64,000 nucleotides of DNA from Alloactinosynnema sp. L-07. GTDB taxonomy: Bacteria > Actinomycetota > Actinomycetes > Mycobacteriales > Pseudonocardiaceae. Under the pieces are notes generated by a model. That model was not told where the DNA came from. It did no database searches and was given only the letters and a program-made list of their open reading frames with translations. The stretch lies in contig NZ_LN850107.1 of NCBI RefSeq assembly GCF_900070365.1, positions 3,968,001 to 4,032,000 of the forward strand, read 5' to 3'. Positions 32,356 to 41,287 of the stretch are shown here, piece after piece. A program made the translations under genes and the position numbers. Numbering within the stretch: the first letter of the stretch is position 1; every line of letters starts with the position of its first letter.

Positions 32356-33786
32356 TCAGGCGTGGTCCTCTTCGCCCAGCCGGTGCACTCGGATGAGGTT
32401 AGTCGAGCCGACCGTTCCCGGCGGGGAACCAGCGACGATGACCACAAGGTCACCGGGCTGGTAGCGGCCGATCGACAGCATCGAGATGTCGACCTGGCGC
32501 ATCATCTCGTCGGTGGAGTCCACTCTGGGCACCAGGAAGGTCTCGGTGCCCCAGACCAGCGCGAGCTGGCTGCGCACGCTCGGCTCCGGGGTGAACGCGA
32601 GCAGCGGCAGCTTCGTGTGCAGCCGCGCGAGCCGCTTGACCGTGTCGCCGGACTGGGTGAAGGCGACCAGGGCCTTGGCGTTGAGGCGCTCGCCGATGTC
32701 GCGGGCGGCGTAGGAGATCACGCCGCGCTTGGTGCGGGGCACGTGTGAGAGCGGCGGGACGGCGTCGGGGGTCGTCTCGGTCTCGACGGCCTCGATGATG
32801 CGGACCATGGTGGCCACCGACTCGATCGGGTAGCGGCCGACGCTGGTCTCGCCGGAGAGCATCAGCGCGTCGGCGCCGTCGAGGACGGCGTTGGCCACGT
32901 CGGAGGCCTCGGCGCGGGTCGGCCGGGAGTTGTTGATCATCGAGTCGAGCATCTGCGTGGCCACGATGACCGGCTTGGCGTTCTCGCGGGCGATCTGGAT
33001 CGCGCGCTTCTGCACCACCGGGACGTACTCCAGCGGCAGCTCGACGCCCAGGTCGCCGCGGGCGACCATGACGCCGTCGAAGGCGAGGACGATCGCTTCG
33101 AGGTTGTCGACCGCCTCGGGCTTCTCCAGCTTGGCGATGACCGGCAGGCGGCCGCGGCCGACGCGGTCCATCACCTGGTGGACCAGGTCGATATCGGCGG
33201 GCGAGCGGACGAACGACAGCGCGATGAAGTCGACGCCGAGGTGTAGCGCGAACTCCAGATCCTCGATGTCCTTCTCGGACATCGCGGGGACCGAGACGTC
33301 CATGCCGGGCAGCGACAGGCCCTTGTTGTTGCTGACCTGGCCGCCCTCGAACACCTCGCAGACCACGTCCTGGCCCTCGACGGCGGTGACCACGAGGCCG
33401 ACCTTGCCGTCGTCGACGAGCAGCTTGTCGCCGACCTTGGCGTCCTTGGCGAGTCCTTTGTAGGTGGTGGAGACCCGGTCGTGGGTGCCCGCGACGTCCT
33501 CGACGGTGATCCGCACGACGTCGCCGGTGTTCCACTGGACCGGGCCGCTCGCGAACGTGCCGAGCCGGATCTTGGGGCCCTGCAGGTCGGCGAGCACGCC
33601 GACCGCGCGCCCGGCCTCGTCACTGGCGGCCCGGATGAGGTCGTAGATCTCTTTGTGGTCGCTGTGGTGGCCGTGGCTGAAGTTCATCCTCGCCACGTCC
33701 ATACCCGCGGCCACCAGCTCCCGCAGCTTCTCCGGAGTGGAGGTGGCGGGGCCCATCGTACAAACGATCTTCGCGCGTCGGCTCAC
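32356..33786 (-). CDS. pyk: Pyruvate kinase
   Basis: A 476-residue glycolytic enzyme converting phosphoenolpyruvate and ADP to pyruvate and ATP. The start RRAKIVCTMGPATSTPEKL and the segments MDVARMNFSHG, DLQGPKIRLGTF, PVIAKLEKPEAVDN and MVARGDLGVELP contain the usual substrate- and metal-binding residues; the active-site lysine is in AKLEKPE. The C-terminal allosteric domain is complete (QPGDLVVIVAGSPPGTVGSTN). It is probably co-transcribed with tesB downstream. About 150 bp upstream separates it from the DUF2461 gene on the same strand. Confidence 0.97.
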   Translation of the reverse strand: MSRRAKIVCTMGPATSTPEKLRELVAAGMDVARMNFSHGHHSDHKEIYDLIRAASDEAGRAVGVLADLQGPKIRLGTFASGPVQWNTGDVVRITVEDVAGTHDRVSTTYKGLAKDAKVGDKLLVDDGKVGLVVTAVEGQDVVCEVFEGGQVSNNKGLSLPGMDVSVPAMSEKDIEDLEFALHLGVDFIALSFVRSPADIDLVHQVMDRVGRGRLPVIAKLEKPEAVDNLEAIVLAFDGVMVARGDLGVELPLEYVPVVQKRAIQIARENAKPVIVATQMLDSMINNSRPTRAEASDVANAVLDGADALMLSGETSVGRYPIESVATMVRIIEAVETETTPDAVPPLSHVPRTKRGVISYAARDIGERLNAKALVAFTQSGDTVKRLARLHTKLPLLAFTPEPSVRSQLALVWGTETFLVPRVDSTDEMMRQVDISMLSIGRYQPGDLVVIVAGSPPGTVGSTNLIRVHRLGEEDHA

Positions 33787-33937
33787 GTTTGTGGAGCTTA
33801 GCCCGCCCGACTGTACCGATCATGTGGTACCGGCGAGTAGCTTGCGTTTCGATTCAGATTGTTCTTCCAGCGGACATCTGGAGCTGCTTCTGAACGATTC
33901 AGTAATGGCGAGTCCGAACCGTCGCCGCAGGCGTCGT

Positions 33938-34600
33938 TCAGCTGGTGGAGACGCCGACGTGGTCGAAGGCCCACTCGTTGAACGGACGCAGCTGCCGCCA
34001 GGCCTTGCGGACCCGGGTGAGGCACTCGCGCTCGTGCAGGACGTCGTCGGGTTCCCACACGCGCACGGCGTAGACCGAGCGGTAGCGGAGCAGGTCGATG
34101 CGCGGGTGGTCCTTCGCGAAGCCGCGCGGGGTGGACTTGAGCTGCTCGCCGTGGATCTCCCAGCCCTGACGCTTGAGCGTGGCCAGGATGTCGCGGAGGC
34201 GGTCGCCGTGGATCTCCTCGGCGACGGCGGTGCGGAAGCGGGCGAGCTGGTCGGCGGCGAGGTTGAAGCAGCCGCCGCCGGTGCGCAGGCCCGCCGGGCT
34301 CACCTCGACGTAGTACGCGCCGCCGCCGCGGCCGGATTCGATGACGCCGCCACAGTTGGTCTTGTACGGGGTCTTGTCCTTGGCGAAGCGGACGTCACGG
34401 TAGGGGCGGAAGACCTTGGGCGCCCCGAAGTCGCCGCCGAACTCCTTCTCCAGTTCGGCCAGCAGCGCCTTCATCGGCGCGTGCACGTCGGACTCGTAGG
34501 TCGCCTTGTTGGCGTCCCAATAGGTCTTGGAGTTGTCGGCGACGAGCCCGTCGTAGAAGTCGATCGCGTACTCGCCGAACCCGTCGAACGACGGGCTCAC
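33938..34600 (-). CDS. DUF2461 (TIGR02453) family protein
   Basis: A 220-residue protein of the DUF2461 family, recognised by FDGFGEYAIDFYDGLVADNS near the start, then KVFRPYRDVRFAKDKTPYKT and a Gly-rich segment ending AYYVEVSP. The biochemical role of the family is unknown. The GTG start at 34600 overlaps the stop of the class IV aminotransferase gene (GTGA), so the two are translationally coupled. No signal peptide or membrane helix. Confidence 0.88.
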   Translation of the reverse strand: MSPSFDGFGEYAIDFYDGLVADNSKTYWDANKATYESDVHAPMKALLAELEKEFGGDFGAPKVFRPYRDVRFAKDKTPYKTNCGGVIESGRGGGAYYVEVSPAGLRTGGGCFNLAADQLARFRTAVAEEIHGDRLRDILATLKRQGWEIHGEQLKSTPRGFAKDHPRIDLLRYRSVYAVRVWEPDDVLHERECLTRVRKAWRQLRPFNEWAFDHVGVSTS

Positions 34601-35358
34601 ACGCGTTCCTCTGGGGTCGAGTCGTGGCAGCGGCGCAGGCGGGCGACCGCGTCGGCGTCGACCTTGAACTCGACGTCGTCGATCGCGCCGATCGGGCGGA
34701 CCGGGCGCAGGGCGTTGGTCGCGAAGGCGGCGCCGAAGTCGGACAGGTCGGCGGCGAAGACCGGCCGCACCTCGTAGTGCAGTCCGGCGCGGGTGAGGCC
34801 GCTCTGGATCAGGCCCATGGCGATCCCGGGCAACGCGGGGGCGCTCGGGAACACCACTGTGTCACCGTCGAGGAAGCAGATGTTCCACGTCGCGCCCTCG
34901 CACACCTCGTTGTCCGGGTTGACGAACAGCACGTCGTCGAACCCGGCCTTGCGGGCGAGCCTGCGGTGGTAGGTGGGGCCGAACACCCCGACGTGCTTGA
35001 TCGTCGGCAGATCGCGCTGATAGGCAGCGGTGCGCACGCGCAGCGGCGGGCCGTCGTCGCCGGGCAGCGCGCCGACGGTGACCTCGACCTGGGGTTCGAC
35101 ATCGGCCTCTGGGGTGCGGCGGTCGAAGTCGGGGGCGAACACGGTCGCCTTGGCGTAGACAGGTTCGGCGTGTCCGTCGACCGCGCGCCGGATCTCGGCG
35201 CGCACGACGTCCTCGGCGATGCCCGCGCCGAACACGACCCAGGCGTCGCGGTCGAGTCGTTCGAGGTGGCGGGCCAGGCCGCGCACGCGCCCCTGCTCGA
35301 CCCGCATCGCTGTGTAGTGGCCGTATCCGGCCCGCTGGTGATCATCTCGCGCGCTCAT
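34597..35358 (-). CDS. Class IV (branched-chain/ADC lyase-like) aminotransferase family protein
   Basis: A 253-residue PLP-fold protein of class IV. Visible features are the segment LPTIKHVGVFGPTYHRRLAR with the probable PLP lysine, then FDDVLFVNPDNEVCEGATWN with the conserved Glu and Asn, and ALPGIAMGLI for the phosphate-binding helix start. It lacks the strict BcaT or PabC signatures, so the substrate (amino acid or aminodeoxychorismate) cannot be assigned. It is upstream of, and GTGA-overlapping with, the DUF2461 gene. Confidence 0.82.
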   Translation of the reverse strand: MSARDDHQRAGYGHYTAMRVEQGRVRGLARHLERLDRDAWVVFGAGIAEDVVRAEIRRAVDGHAEPVYAKATVFAPDFDRRTPEADVEPQVEVTVGALPGDDGPPLRVRTAAYQRDLPTIKHVGVFGPTYHRRLARKAGFDDVLFVNPDNEVCEGATWNICFLDGDTVVFPSAPALPGIAMGLIQSGLTRAGLHYEVRPVFAADLSDFGAAFATNALRPVRPIGAIDDVEFKVDADAVARLRRCHDSTPEERV

Positions 35359-35461
35359 CGCCCGCAGTCTCGCATGCCGCGCACGGAACGCGGTCCCGTG
35401 GACCTAACCCACCAGACCGTGTCGCGCGGTCAACTCGCTCGCGTGCGGCCTGGGTGAATCG

Positions 35462-35956
35462 CTACCAGCCGAGCCTGCCAACCGCGGCGGTCAGCGCGGC
35501 GGTCGCCTCGGGGCACCAGTCGACCTTGTCGGAGGCCACCGCGCGCAGGTCGATCCCGACACCGTCGATGTCGACCCGCACGTCACAGGTGTATTCCAGC
35601 TCCTCGACGACCCCGCCCTGCCGGGTGCCGACCGGGACCTGCCGCTTGAACTCGGGCACGTCGCCGGTGGCGAACGACAGCCAGACGCCGCGGAACTCGC
35701 CGTCGCCCCAGGCACAGCCGATGTGCCCGTCGGCGTTGTCGCGCCGCGGGTCGGGCGCGGTGTCCTTGAGGATCGGCGCGAGATCCGGCCCGGTGAGCAG
35801 CGCGCACGGGTCTACCTCGGCCAGGCTGCGACTGGGGCCCGGCGGAGTCGAGGTCGAGGTCGGTGTCCCACTCGAAGGCGGGGCGGCGGTCGGGGCGGGG
35901 CTGGAACACCCGGTGAGCGCGAGGAACGCCAGGACCAGGAACGCGGCTGTCTTCAC
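35462..35956 (-). CDS. Small secreted lipoprotein (DUF3558-like)
   Basis: A 164-residue lipoprotein from a GTG at 35956 preceded by AGGA; an in-frame ATG at 35977 is possible. The signal sequence VKTAAFLVLAFLALTGCSS ends in a lipobox LTGC, so the protein is lipid-anchored outside the membrane. A Thr/Pro/Ser linker follows, then a domain with DPCALLTGPDLAPIL and two further cysteines (GCAWGD, YTCDV), typical of the DUF3558 style. It follows the cupin gene on the same strand. Function unknown. Confidence 0.75.
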   Translation of the reverse strand: MKTAAFLVLAFLALTGCSSPAPTAAPPSSGTPTSTSTPPGPSRSLAEVDPCALLTGPDLAPILKDTAPDPRRDNADGHIGCAWGDGEFRGVWLSFATGDVPEFKRQVPVGTRQGGVVEELEYTCDVRVDIDGVGIDLRAVASDKVDWCPEATAALTAAVGRLGW

Positions 35957-35981
35957 GCCCCCGATCCTGGCGGACATTCGA

Positions 35982-36353
35982 TCAACGCGCCCACGGCGGG
36001 GTGTCGACCGCGGTGCCGTCGGCCATCTTCGGGGTGAAGCCCGCGCGGATCGCGATGTAGGCCGTGGCGGGCTCCGACCCGGCGTTGCGCACCGCGATCG
36101 GGTCCCCGGCCAGGACGACCACGGCGTCCCCCGCCGACAGTTCCTCGCCGTCCGGGGTGACCCGGAGCGCGCCCGCGGTGACCATGAAGACCTCGTCCTC
36201 GTCGAGCGTGTGCGGCGCGGAGTCGACACCGGGCGCGACCGAGATGCGCCAGGTGCACAGGCCGCCAGAGCCGCGACTGGGCGCGGCCAGGCCGGTGAAC
36301 TCGATACCGGGCAGTTCGAAGCGTGGTGCGTCCGCGGCCTTGATGACGGCCAT
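35982..36353 (-). CDS. Small cupin-domain protein
   Basis: A 123-residue single-cupin protein. The first motif region is APHTLDEDEVFMVTAG and the second is GDAVVVLAGDPIAVRNAG; the usual G-x5-H-x-H is reduced to a single His (APHTLDEDE), so metal binding may be atypical. The start at 36353 has a perfect GGAGG ribosome binding site; the frame extends to 36374. It is divergent from a MarR regulator, with an inverted repeat between them, so it is probably under that regulator. Confidence 0.83.
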   Translation of the reverse strand: MAVIKAADAPRFELPGIEFTGLAAPSRGSGGLCTWRISVAPGVDSAPHTLDEDEVFMVTAGALRVTPDGEELSAGDAVVVLAGDPIAVRNAGSEPATAYIAIRAGFTPKMADGTAVDTPPWAR

Positions 36354-36366
36354 GGGTTTCCTCCAG

Positions 36367-36402
36367 ATAGACAAGTCAGCTTGACCAAGTTTGCTTGTCT
36401 AT
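36367..36402. promoter_or_regulatory. MarR operator candidate
   Basis: Inverted repeat ATAGACAAG / CTTGTCTAT (9-bp arms, 18-bp spacer) between the divergent cupin (36353) and MarR (36413) starts, with additional CAAG/CTTG half-sites inside. Position and AT-rich palindromic character fit a MarR dimer site that overlaps both promoters. Confidence 0.7.
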
Positions 36403-36412
36403 AGTTGCCGAC

Positions 36413-36880
36413 ATGGCCACCGACGCGCAACCCATCGACCTCGGCATCCTGCTCGCGCTCGGCTGGCAGGAGTTCGTCCGCGAACTGCGTGCCGCGCTGG
36501 ACGAGCAGGGGTTCACCGACCAGGGCCGCTCGGACGGCTATGTGCTGCGCGCCCTCAGCGCGGCACCGATGACCGTCAGCGACCTCGCCGTCCGGCTGGA
36601 GATCACCAAGCAGGGCGCGGGGCAGATCGTCGACGACATGGAAGCGCGCGGCTACGTCGAGCGGCGGCCCGATCCGTCCGACAAGCGCGCGCGACTGCTG
36701 CACCTGTCCGCGCACGGCCAAGCCGCGTTGGCCGCGGCTCGCGAGTTCCACCGCCGCTACGAGAAGCGACTGGTCCGCGAGCACGGCGCCGCAGCCGTCC
36801 GAGGTCTGCGGGACCTGCTCACCGCGATGGCCGGACCCGCGGCCACCCCCGACCCCCGACTTCGGGCGCTCTACACCTGA
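36413..36880 (+). CDS. MarR-family transcriptional regulator
   Basis: A 155-residue winged-helix regulator. The recognition region is MTVSDLAVRLEITKQGAGQIVDDMEARGYVERRPDPSDKRARL, the standard MarR helix-turn-helix plus wing (about residues 52-95); helices at both ends form the dimer. ATG at 36413; a TTG at 36395 is in frame. It is divergent from the cupin gene, with an operator-like palindrome in between, so autoregulation and control of the cupin gene are likely. Ligand unknown. Confidence 0.92.
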   Translation: MATDAQPIDLGILLALGWQEFVRELRAALDEQGFTDQGRSDGYVLRALSAAPMTVSDLAVRLEITKQGAGQIVDDMEARGYVERRPDPSDKRARLLHLSAHGQAALAAAREFHRRYEKRLVREHGAAAVRGLRDLLTAMAGPAATPDPRLRALYT

Positions 36881-36986
36881 ATTACGACACTGTTTCGATT
36901 TTGTTAGCCCAGGGAACAGCCCGCGCAGTCCTCGGGAACAAGATTCTTTGACACCGAAGTGCGACACGGGTCACTGTCGGCAAAGG

Positions 36987-37006
36987 AAGCTACTCCTCAG
37001 TAGCTT
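36987..37006. promoter_or_regulatory. Inverted repeat upstream of the first lipase gene
   Basis: Perfect inverted repeat AAGCTACT-cctc-AGTAGCTT, centred about 35 bp before the lipase start. A degenerate equivalent occurs before the second lipase gene (38396-38411), so it is a candidate shared operator; no regulator is identified. Confidence 0.55.
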
Positions 37007-37031
37007 TGACCGATGTCTCCGGGAGTTCACC

Positions 37032-38270
37032 GTGACGTTTCGATTGACCCGCCGCATCGGCGTGGCGACAGCCGCGGCCGCCATGGCGATCGCGGGCGTG
37101 GCCGCCATCCCGTCCGCCCAGGCCGCCGAGGCCGTGCCGTTCTACTCGACGCCCGCGACCCTGCCTGGGGCCAACGGCGACATCGTGCGCAGCGAGCCGT
37201 CGATCTTCTACCTGGACCCGATCAAGCTGATCAAGATCGACGCGAACGTCCAGCGGATCATGTATCGGACGACCGACCGGCTCGGCAAGGCGATCGCGGT
37301 CACCGGCACGGTGATCGTCCCCAAGTCGCCGTGGGTCGGCATCGGCCAGCGGCCGATTGTCGGCTACGCGGCGGGCACCCAGGGCGTCGGCGACCACTGC
37401 GCGCCGTCACGGCAGTTGACCGTCGGCACCGAATACGAGGGCCCCTTCGTCTCCGGCCTGATCGCGCGCGGCTACGCGGTCGCGATGACCGACTACCAGG
37501 GCCTGGGCACCGACGGCGACCACACGTACATGAACCGGATCGTGCAGGGCACCGCCGTCCTGGACTCGATCCGCGCCGCCCAGCGGCTGCCCGGGACCGG
37601 CCTGCCCACCGGCGGCCCGGTCGCGATCCACGGCTACTCCCAGGGCGGCGGCGCCGCGGCCGCCGCCGCCGAGCTCGCCCCGACCTACGCCCCGGAACTC
37701 AAGCTCAAGGGCGTCTCCGCGGGCGCCGTCCCCGCCGACCTGTTCGACGTGGCGAAGAACCTCGACGGCGGCCTGTACGCGGCGTTCCTGGGCTACGCGA
37801 CGGTCGGGCTCACCTCGGGCTACGGCTACGACCCGACTCCCCTGCTCAACGCCACGGGCGCCAAGTTCTTCAACGAGGTCAAGGAGCACTGCACCCTCCA
37901 GGCCCTGCCCCGGTTCGCGTTTCAGAAGTCGGCGTCGCTCACGGCGGACGGCAAGTCGATCCCGGAGGTGTTGAACTCCAACCAGCAGCTCAGCAACATG
38001 GTGGCCGAGCAGCGGATCGGCAAGGTCAAGCCGACCGTGCCCATCCTGATCTCGCACTCCGCGCTCGACGACGCCATCCCGTACGCCACCGGCAAGCAGC
38101 TCGCGCGGGACTGGTGCGCCAAGGGCGCCGACGTCCGGTTCGCCCCGAACCTCGGCCCGACCCACGTCGGCGGCGCGATCGCGAGCTACCCCGGCGCGTT
38201 CGCCTGGCTGGAGGCCCGGTTCGCCGGACTCCCCACGATCTCCAACTGCTGGGTGGTGCCCTTCCTTTAG
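37032..38270 (+). CDS. Secreted lipase-type alpha/beta hydrolase (LIP family), copy 1
   Basis: A 412-residue protein. The signal peptide is RLTRRIGVATAAAAMAIAGV, with cleavage probably near AQAAEA. The domain has the alpha/beta-hydrolase nucleophile elbow HGYSQGGG; the probable acid lies in SALDDAIPY and the probable His in GPTHVGG, matching the secretory lipase (LIP) family. Cysteines at CAPSRQ, EHCTLQ, DWCAKG and SNCW suggest disulfides. The GTG start at 37032 follows a GGGAG ribosome binding site. A gene of identical length follows at 38439; the protein identity is high over the whole length. Substrate unknown (lipid or ester). Confidence 0.88.
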   Translation: MTFRLTRRIGVATAAAAMAIAGVAAIPSAQAAEAVPFYSTPATLPGANGDIVRSEPSIFYLDPIKLIKIDANVQRIMYRTTDRLGKAIAVTGTVIVPKSPWVGIGQRPIVGYAAGTQGVGDHCAPSRQLTVGTEYEGPFVSGLIARGYAVAMTDYQGLGTDGDHTYMNRIVQGTAVLDSIRAAQRLPGTGLPTGGPVAIHGYSQGGGAAAAAAELAPTYAPELKLKGVSAGAVPADLFDVAKNLDGGLYAAFLGYATVGLTSGYGYDPTPLLNATGAKFFNEVKEHCTLQALPRFAFQKSASLTADGKSIPEVLNSNQQLSNMVAEQRIGKVKPTVPILISHSALDDAIPYATGKQLARDWCAKGADVRFAPNLGPTHVGGAIASYPGAFAWLEARFAGLPTISNCWVVPFL

Positions 38271-38395
38271 GCCGTACTACCGCACGGTTACGGCCGAATG
38301 GACCACTTCCTTAGTACGGGGAACAGCGGCGACAGTGCGGCTGAACAACGTTCGTTGACTTGATATTGCGATCCACGTCACTGTCTGAACACGAA

Positions 38396-38411
38396 GTTAC
38401 CGCTCGGTAGC
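38396..38411. promoter_or_regulatory. Degenerate inverted repeat upstream of the second lipase gene
   Basis: GTTACC-gctc-GGTAGC, a one-mismatch inverted repeat (5 of 6 pairs) in the same relative position as the perfect repeat at 36987-37006. Part of a larger duplicated upstream block that includes TCCGGGAGTTCAC and the GTG start. Confidence 0.45.
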
Positions 38412-38438
38412 GCGTCCCGACGTTTCCGGGAGTTCACT

Positions 38439-39677
38439 GTGACGTTTCGTTTGACCCGTCGTATCGGTGTGGCGGCATCCGTGGCAGCGCTGGCTGTCGC
38501 GGGTGTCGTCGCCGCTCCGGCACTCTCCGCCGAGGAAGCCCCGTCGTTCTACTCGACGCCCGCGACCCTGCCCGCGGCCAACGGCGACATCATCCGCAGC
38601 GAGTCGTCGATCTTCTACCTGGACCCGATCCAGCTGATCAAGATCGACGCCAACGTGCAGCGGATCATGTACCGCACGACTGACCGCGTGGGGACGCCGA
38701 TCGCGGTCACCGGCACAGTGATCGTCCCCAAGGCCCCGTGGATCGGCGTCGGCCAGCGGCCGATCGTCGCCTACGCGGCGGGCACCCAGGGACTGGCCGA
38801 CGACTGCGCGCCGTCGCGGCAGATGAGCGTCGGATCGGAGTACGAGGGCCCCTTCGTCTCCGGACTGATCGCCCGCGGCTACGCCGTGACGATCACCGAC
38901 TACCAGGGCCTTGGCACCGAGGGTGACCACACCTACATGAACCGGGTCGTGCAGGGCCGGGCGGTCCTGGACTCGATCCGCGCCGCGCAGCGACTGCCCG
39001 GAACCGGTCTGGCCACGGGCGGCCCGGTCGCCATCCACGGTTACTCCCAGGGCGGCGGCTCCGCCGCGTCAGCCGCCGAACTCCACCCCACCTACGCCCC
39101 GGAACTCAAACTCAAGGGCGTGTCCGCCGGAGCCGTCCCCGCCAACCTGTTCTCGGTGGCGGACAACCTCGACGGCGGCCTCTACATGGCGTTCCTCGGC
39201 TACGCGATGGTCGGGCAGTCCGCGGGCTACGGCATCGATATCACTCCGCTGCTCAACGCCGAGGGCCAGAAGTTCATGAACGACGTCAAGGTGCCGTGCA
39301 CGCTCGGGGCCATCCCGCAGTTCGCGTTCAAGCAGTCGACGTCGCTCACCGCGGACGGCAAGTCGATCACGTCGCTGCTGAACACCAACGCACAGCTGAA
39401 GAACATCATCACCGAGCAGCGGATCGGCAACCTCAAGCCGACCGTGCCCGTCCTGATCTCGCACTCGGTGCTCGACGACGCCATCCCGTACTCCAACGGC
39501 AAGCAGCTCGCGCTCGACTGGTGCGGCAAGGGCGTCGATGTCCGGTTCGCCCCGAACCTCGGCCCGACCCACGCGGGCGGCGCGATCGCCGGTTACCCCG
39601 GCACGTTCGCCTGGCTGGAAGCCCGGTTCGCCGGACTCCCCACGATCTCCAACTGCTGGGCGGTCCCGATCCTCTAG
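38439..39677 (+). CDS. Secreted lipase-type alpha/beta hydrolase (LIP family), copy 2
   Basis: A 412-residue protein equal in length to the preceding gene and highly similar throughout, from the signal peptide RLTRRIGVAASVAALAVAGV to the end ISNCWAVPIL. The nucleophile elbow HGYSQGGG, the acid segment SVLDDAIPY and the His segment GPTHAGG are intact, so both copies are probably active. Differences cluster in the middle, for example GYGIDITPLLNAEGQ against GYGYDPTPLLNATGA, where substrate contacts might lie. The 168-bp gap carries a duplicated upstream block. Convergent with the next gene, 10 bp apart. Confidence 0.88.
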   Translation: MTFRLTRRIGVAASVAALAVAGVVAAPALSAEEAPSFYSTPATLPAANGDIIRSESSIFYLDPIQLIKIDANVQRIMYRTTDRVGTPIAVTGTVIVPKAPWIGVGQRPIVAYAAGTQGLADDCAPSRQMSVGSEYEGPFVSGLIARGYAVTITDYQGLGTEGDHTYMNRVVQGRAVLDSIRAAQRLPGTGLATGGPVAIHGYSQGGGSAASAAELHPTYAPELKLKGVSAGAVPANLFSVADNLDGGLYMAFLGYAMVGQSAGYGIDITPLLNAEGQKFMNDVKVPCTLGAIPQFAFKQSTSLTADGKSITSLLNTNAQLKNIITEQRIGNLKPTVPVLISHSVLDDAIPYSNGKQLALDWCGKGVDVRFAPNLGPTHAGGAIAGYPGTFAWLEARFAGLPTISNCWAVPIL

Positions 39678-39687
39678 TGCGGATCAT

Positions 39688-41208
39688 CTAGCGGCAGAGG
39701 GTTCCCATCAGATCTTGGGGACCGTCCACACAGGGCAGATAACCGGCGCGGCGAAGGATGTTCTTCGCCGCGTCGGTGTTCGTGTAGTCGATCATGGAGT
39801 CGACGAGCCCGCCGTCCTGCGGCTGGCCGTAGGTGTAGAAGTACTCCACCGCCCAGAACGGGTAGCCGCGCTTGACCACCGAGTCGAGGTCGGGATCCCG
39901 GTTGTCGAGCTTGATCCGGTTGAGGTTGGTGTACTTGGTCGTCGCGGTGACCTCGGCGTAGCCGATGGCGCCGGGCAGGCGGTCGACCTGGTCGAGCAGC
40001 TCCGAGGTCTTGTAGTGCTCGCAGCGGGTCACCTTGGCGTTGGGGTCGCGGTTGCGGTGGGTGCAGTCGTCGGAGGACAGGGCGGGCTCGGAGCGGCCGA
40101 GGACCTTCTCCTCGAAGGCCAGCCGGGTACCCGATCCGGCGCCGCGGCTGACGATGCTGATGGGCAGGTCCGGGCCGCCCACCGCGCTCCAGTCGGTCAC
40201 CTCGCCCGCGAAGATCGCTTTGAGCTGGTCGGCGGTCAGCTCGTGTTTGCCGGTCTCCTTGTTCACCACGACCGCGAACGCGACCACACCGAGCGGGTGC
40301 GGGGTCAGGTTGTGGTAGTTGCGGGAGGCCGGTCCGTCGGACATGGCGATCAGCGCCTCGCGGGACTCGGCGTCGTTGCGGCCCGCGTTGTCGAGTTCGC
40401 GCAGGCCGTCGAGGCTGCCCTGGCCCGCGACGCTGATCTCGGCCTCGTCGCACTGGTCGCGGTAGGACTGCACGATCTCCTTGGCCACCGGGTCGAACGC
40501 GCTCGACCCGGTGATCTTGATCGTGCCGGGGGCGCACGTCGTGGTCCGCGGACTCCACGGCGCGCTGATGAGCAGAGCGAGGGACGCGCCGACGGCGAGC
40601 AGTGCCGTGCCGCCGAGCACCAGGCTGCGGTTGCTCGGTCCGTCACCCCGGGTGGTGTCGTGGACGATCTTGCCGCCACTGAGGAAGCCGTCGCAGGTCA
40701 CGGCCTGCTTGATGGCCGGGTCAGGCTTGCCGGTGAGCAGCACGAGCACCTTGATCCGGTGCTTGCGGTTGAGCGGCACCTTCGGCAGTAGGAGCTCGGT
40801 GACGTCGACCGGCGGCCACGAGTCCTCCTGGGCCAGCAGCTTGGCCAGGATCTGGTCGGCCTCGATCACCTTGGCGTCGACCACCCGCCTGCCCGCGAAC
40901 TCCAGGGTCAGCGGGACCCGCAGGTCCTCCTCGCGGATCTCCCGGCTGCCGGTGTTCATGATGCGCACCAGCGCGAAACTCGGGTCGACGAGGTCGCGGC
41001 CCTGGTAGCTCCACTCGACGGCGATGTCGTTGTTGTGATCGGGCGTCACGCCGATCGGGGTGTCCAGGTGGACCCGGTAGCTGATCCGCTTGCGCTTGCG
41101 CCACCACGCGACCAGGAACCCGACCAGCGTGACCGCCAGCGTCACCATGCCTGCCGTGGCTTCCAGGTTGCTCGATAACCAGGACAGCCCAGACGATCCG
41201 TCGCTCAC
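39688..41208 (-). CDS. Membrane-anchored PstS-like substrate-binding domain protein
   Basis: A 506-residue protein. The N-terminus has a membrane helix (about 18-37) followed by basic WWRKRKR and a ~150-residue soluble domain with HLDTPIGVTPDHNNDIAV, probably cytoplasmic. A second membrane helix lies at about 195-218, and an external periplasmic-binding-protein domain of PstS type follows (about 225-506). The latter shows GTIKITGSSAFDPVAKEIV, VSRGAGSGTRLAFEE and IGYAEVTATTKY, the phosphate-binding-like loops. Being tethered by two helices and lacking ABC transporter genes nearby, it may act as a sensor. GTG at 41208 follows GGGAGGTGG. The ligand is not certain. Confidence 0.8.
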   Translation of the reverse strand: MSDGSSGLSWLSSNLEATAGMVTLAVTLVGFLVAWWRKRKRISYRVHLDTPIGVTPDHNNDIAVEWSYQGRDLVDPSFALVRIMNTGSREIREEDLRVPLTLEFAGRRVVDAKVIEADQILAKLLAQEDSWPPVDVTELLLPKVPLNRKHRIKVLVLLTGKPDPAIKQAVTCDGFLSGGKIVHDTTRGDGPSNRSLVLGGTALLAVGASLALLISAPWSPRTTTCAPGTIKITGSSAFDPVAKEIVQSYRDQCDEAEISVAGQGSLDGLRELDNAGRNDAESREALIAMSDGPASRNYHNLTPHPLGVVAFAVVVNKETGKHELTADQLKAIFAGEVTDWSAVGGPDLPISIVSRGAGSGTRLAFEEKVLGRSEPALSSDDCTHRNRDPNAKVTRCEHYKTSELLDQVDRLPGAIGYAEVTATTKYTNLNRIKLDNRDPDLDSVVKRGYPFWAVEYFYTYGQPQDGGLVDSMIDYTNTDAAKNILRRAGYLPCVDGPQDLMGTLCR

Positions 41209-41287
41209 GGTGCGCCACCTCCCTGGCGCCGAGCGTAAAGACACGTCAATGCCCAGGTGGCCGCTTCACCGACCGTTAGCCCGATGT

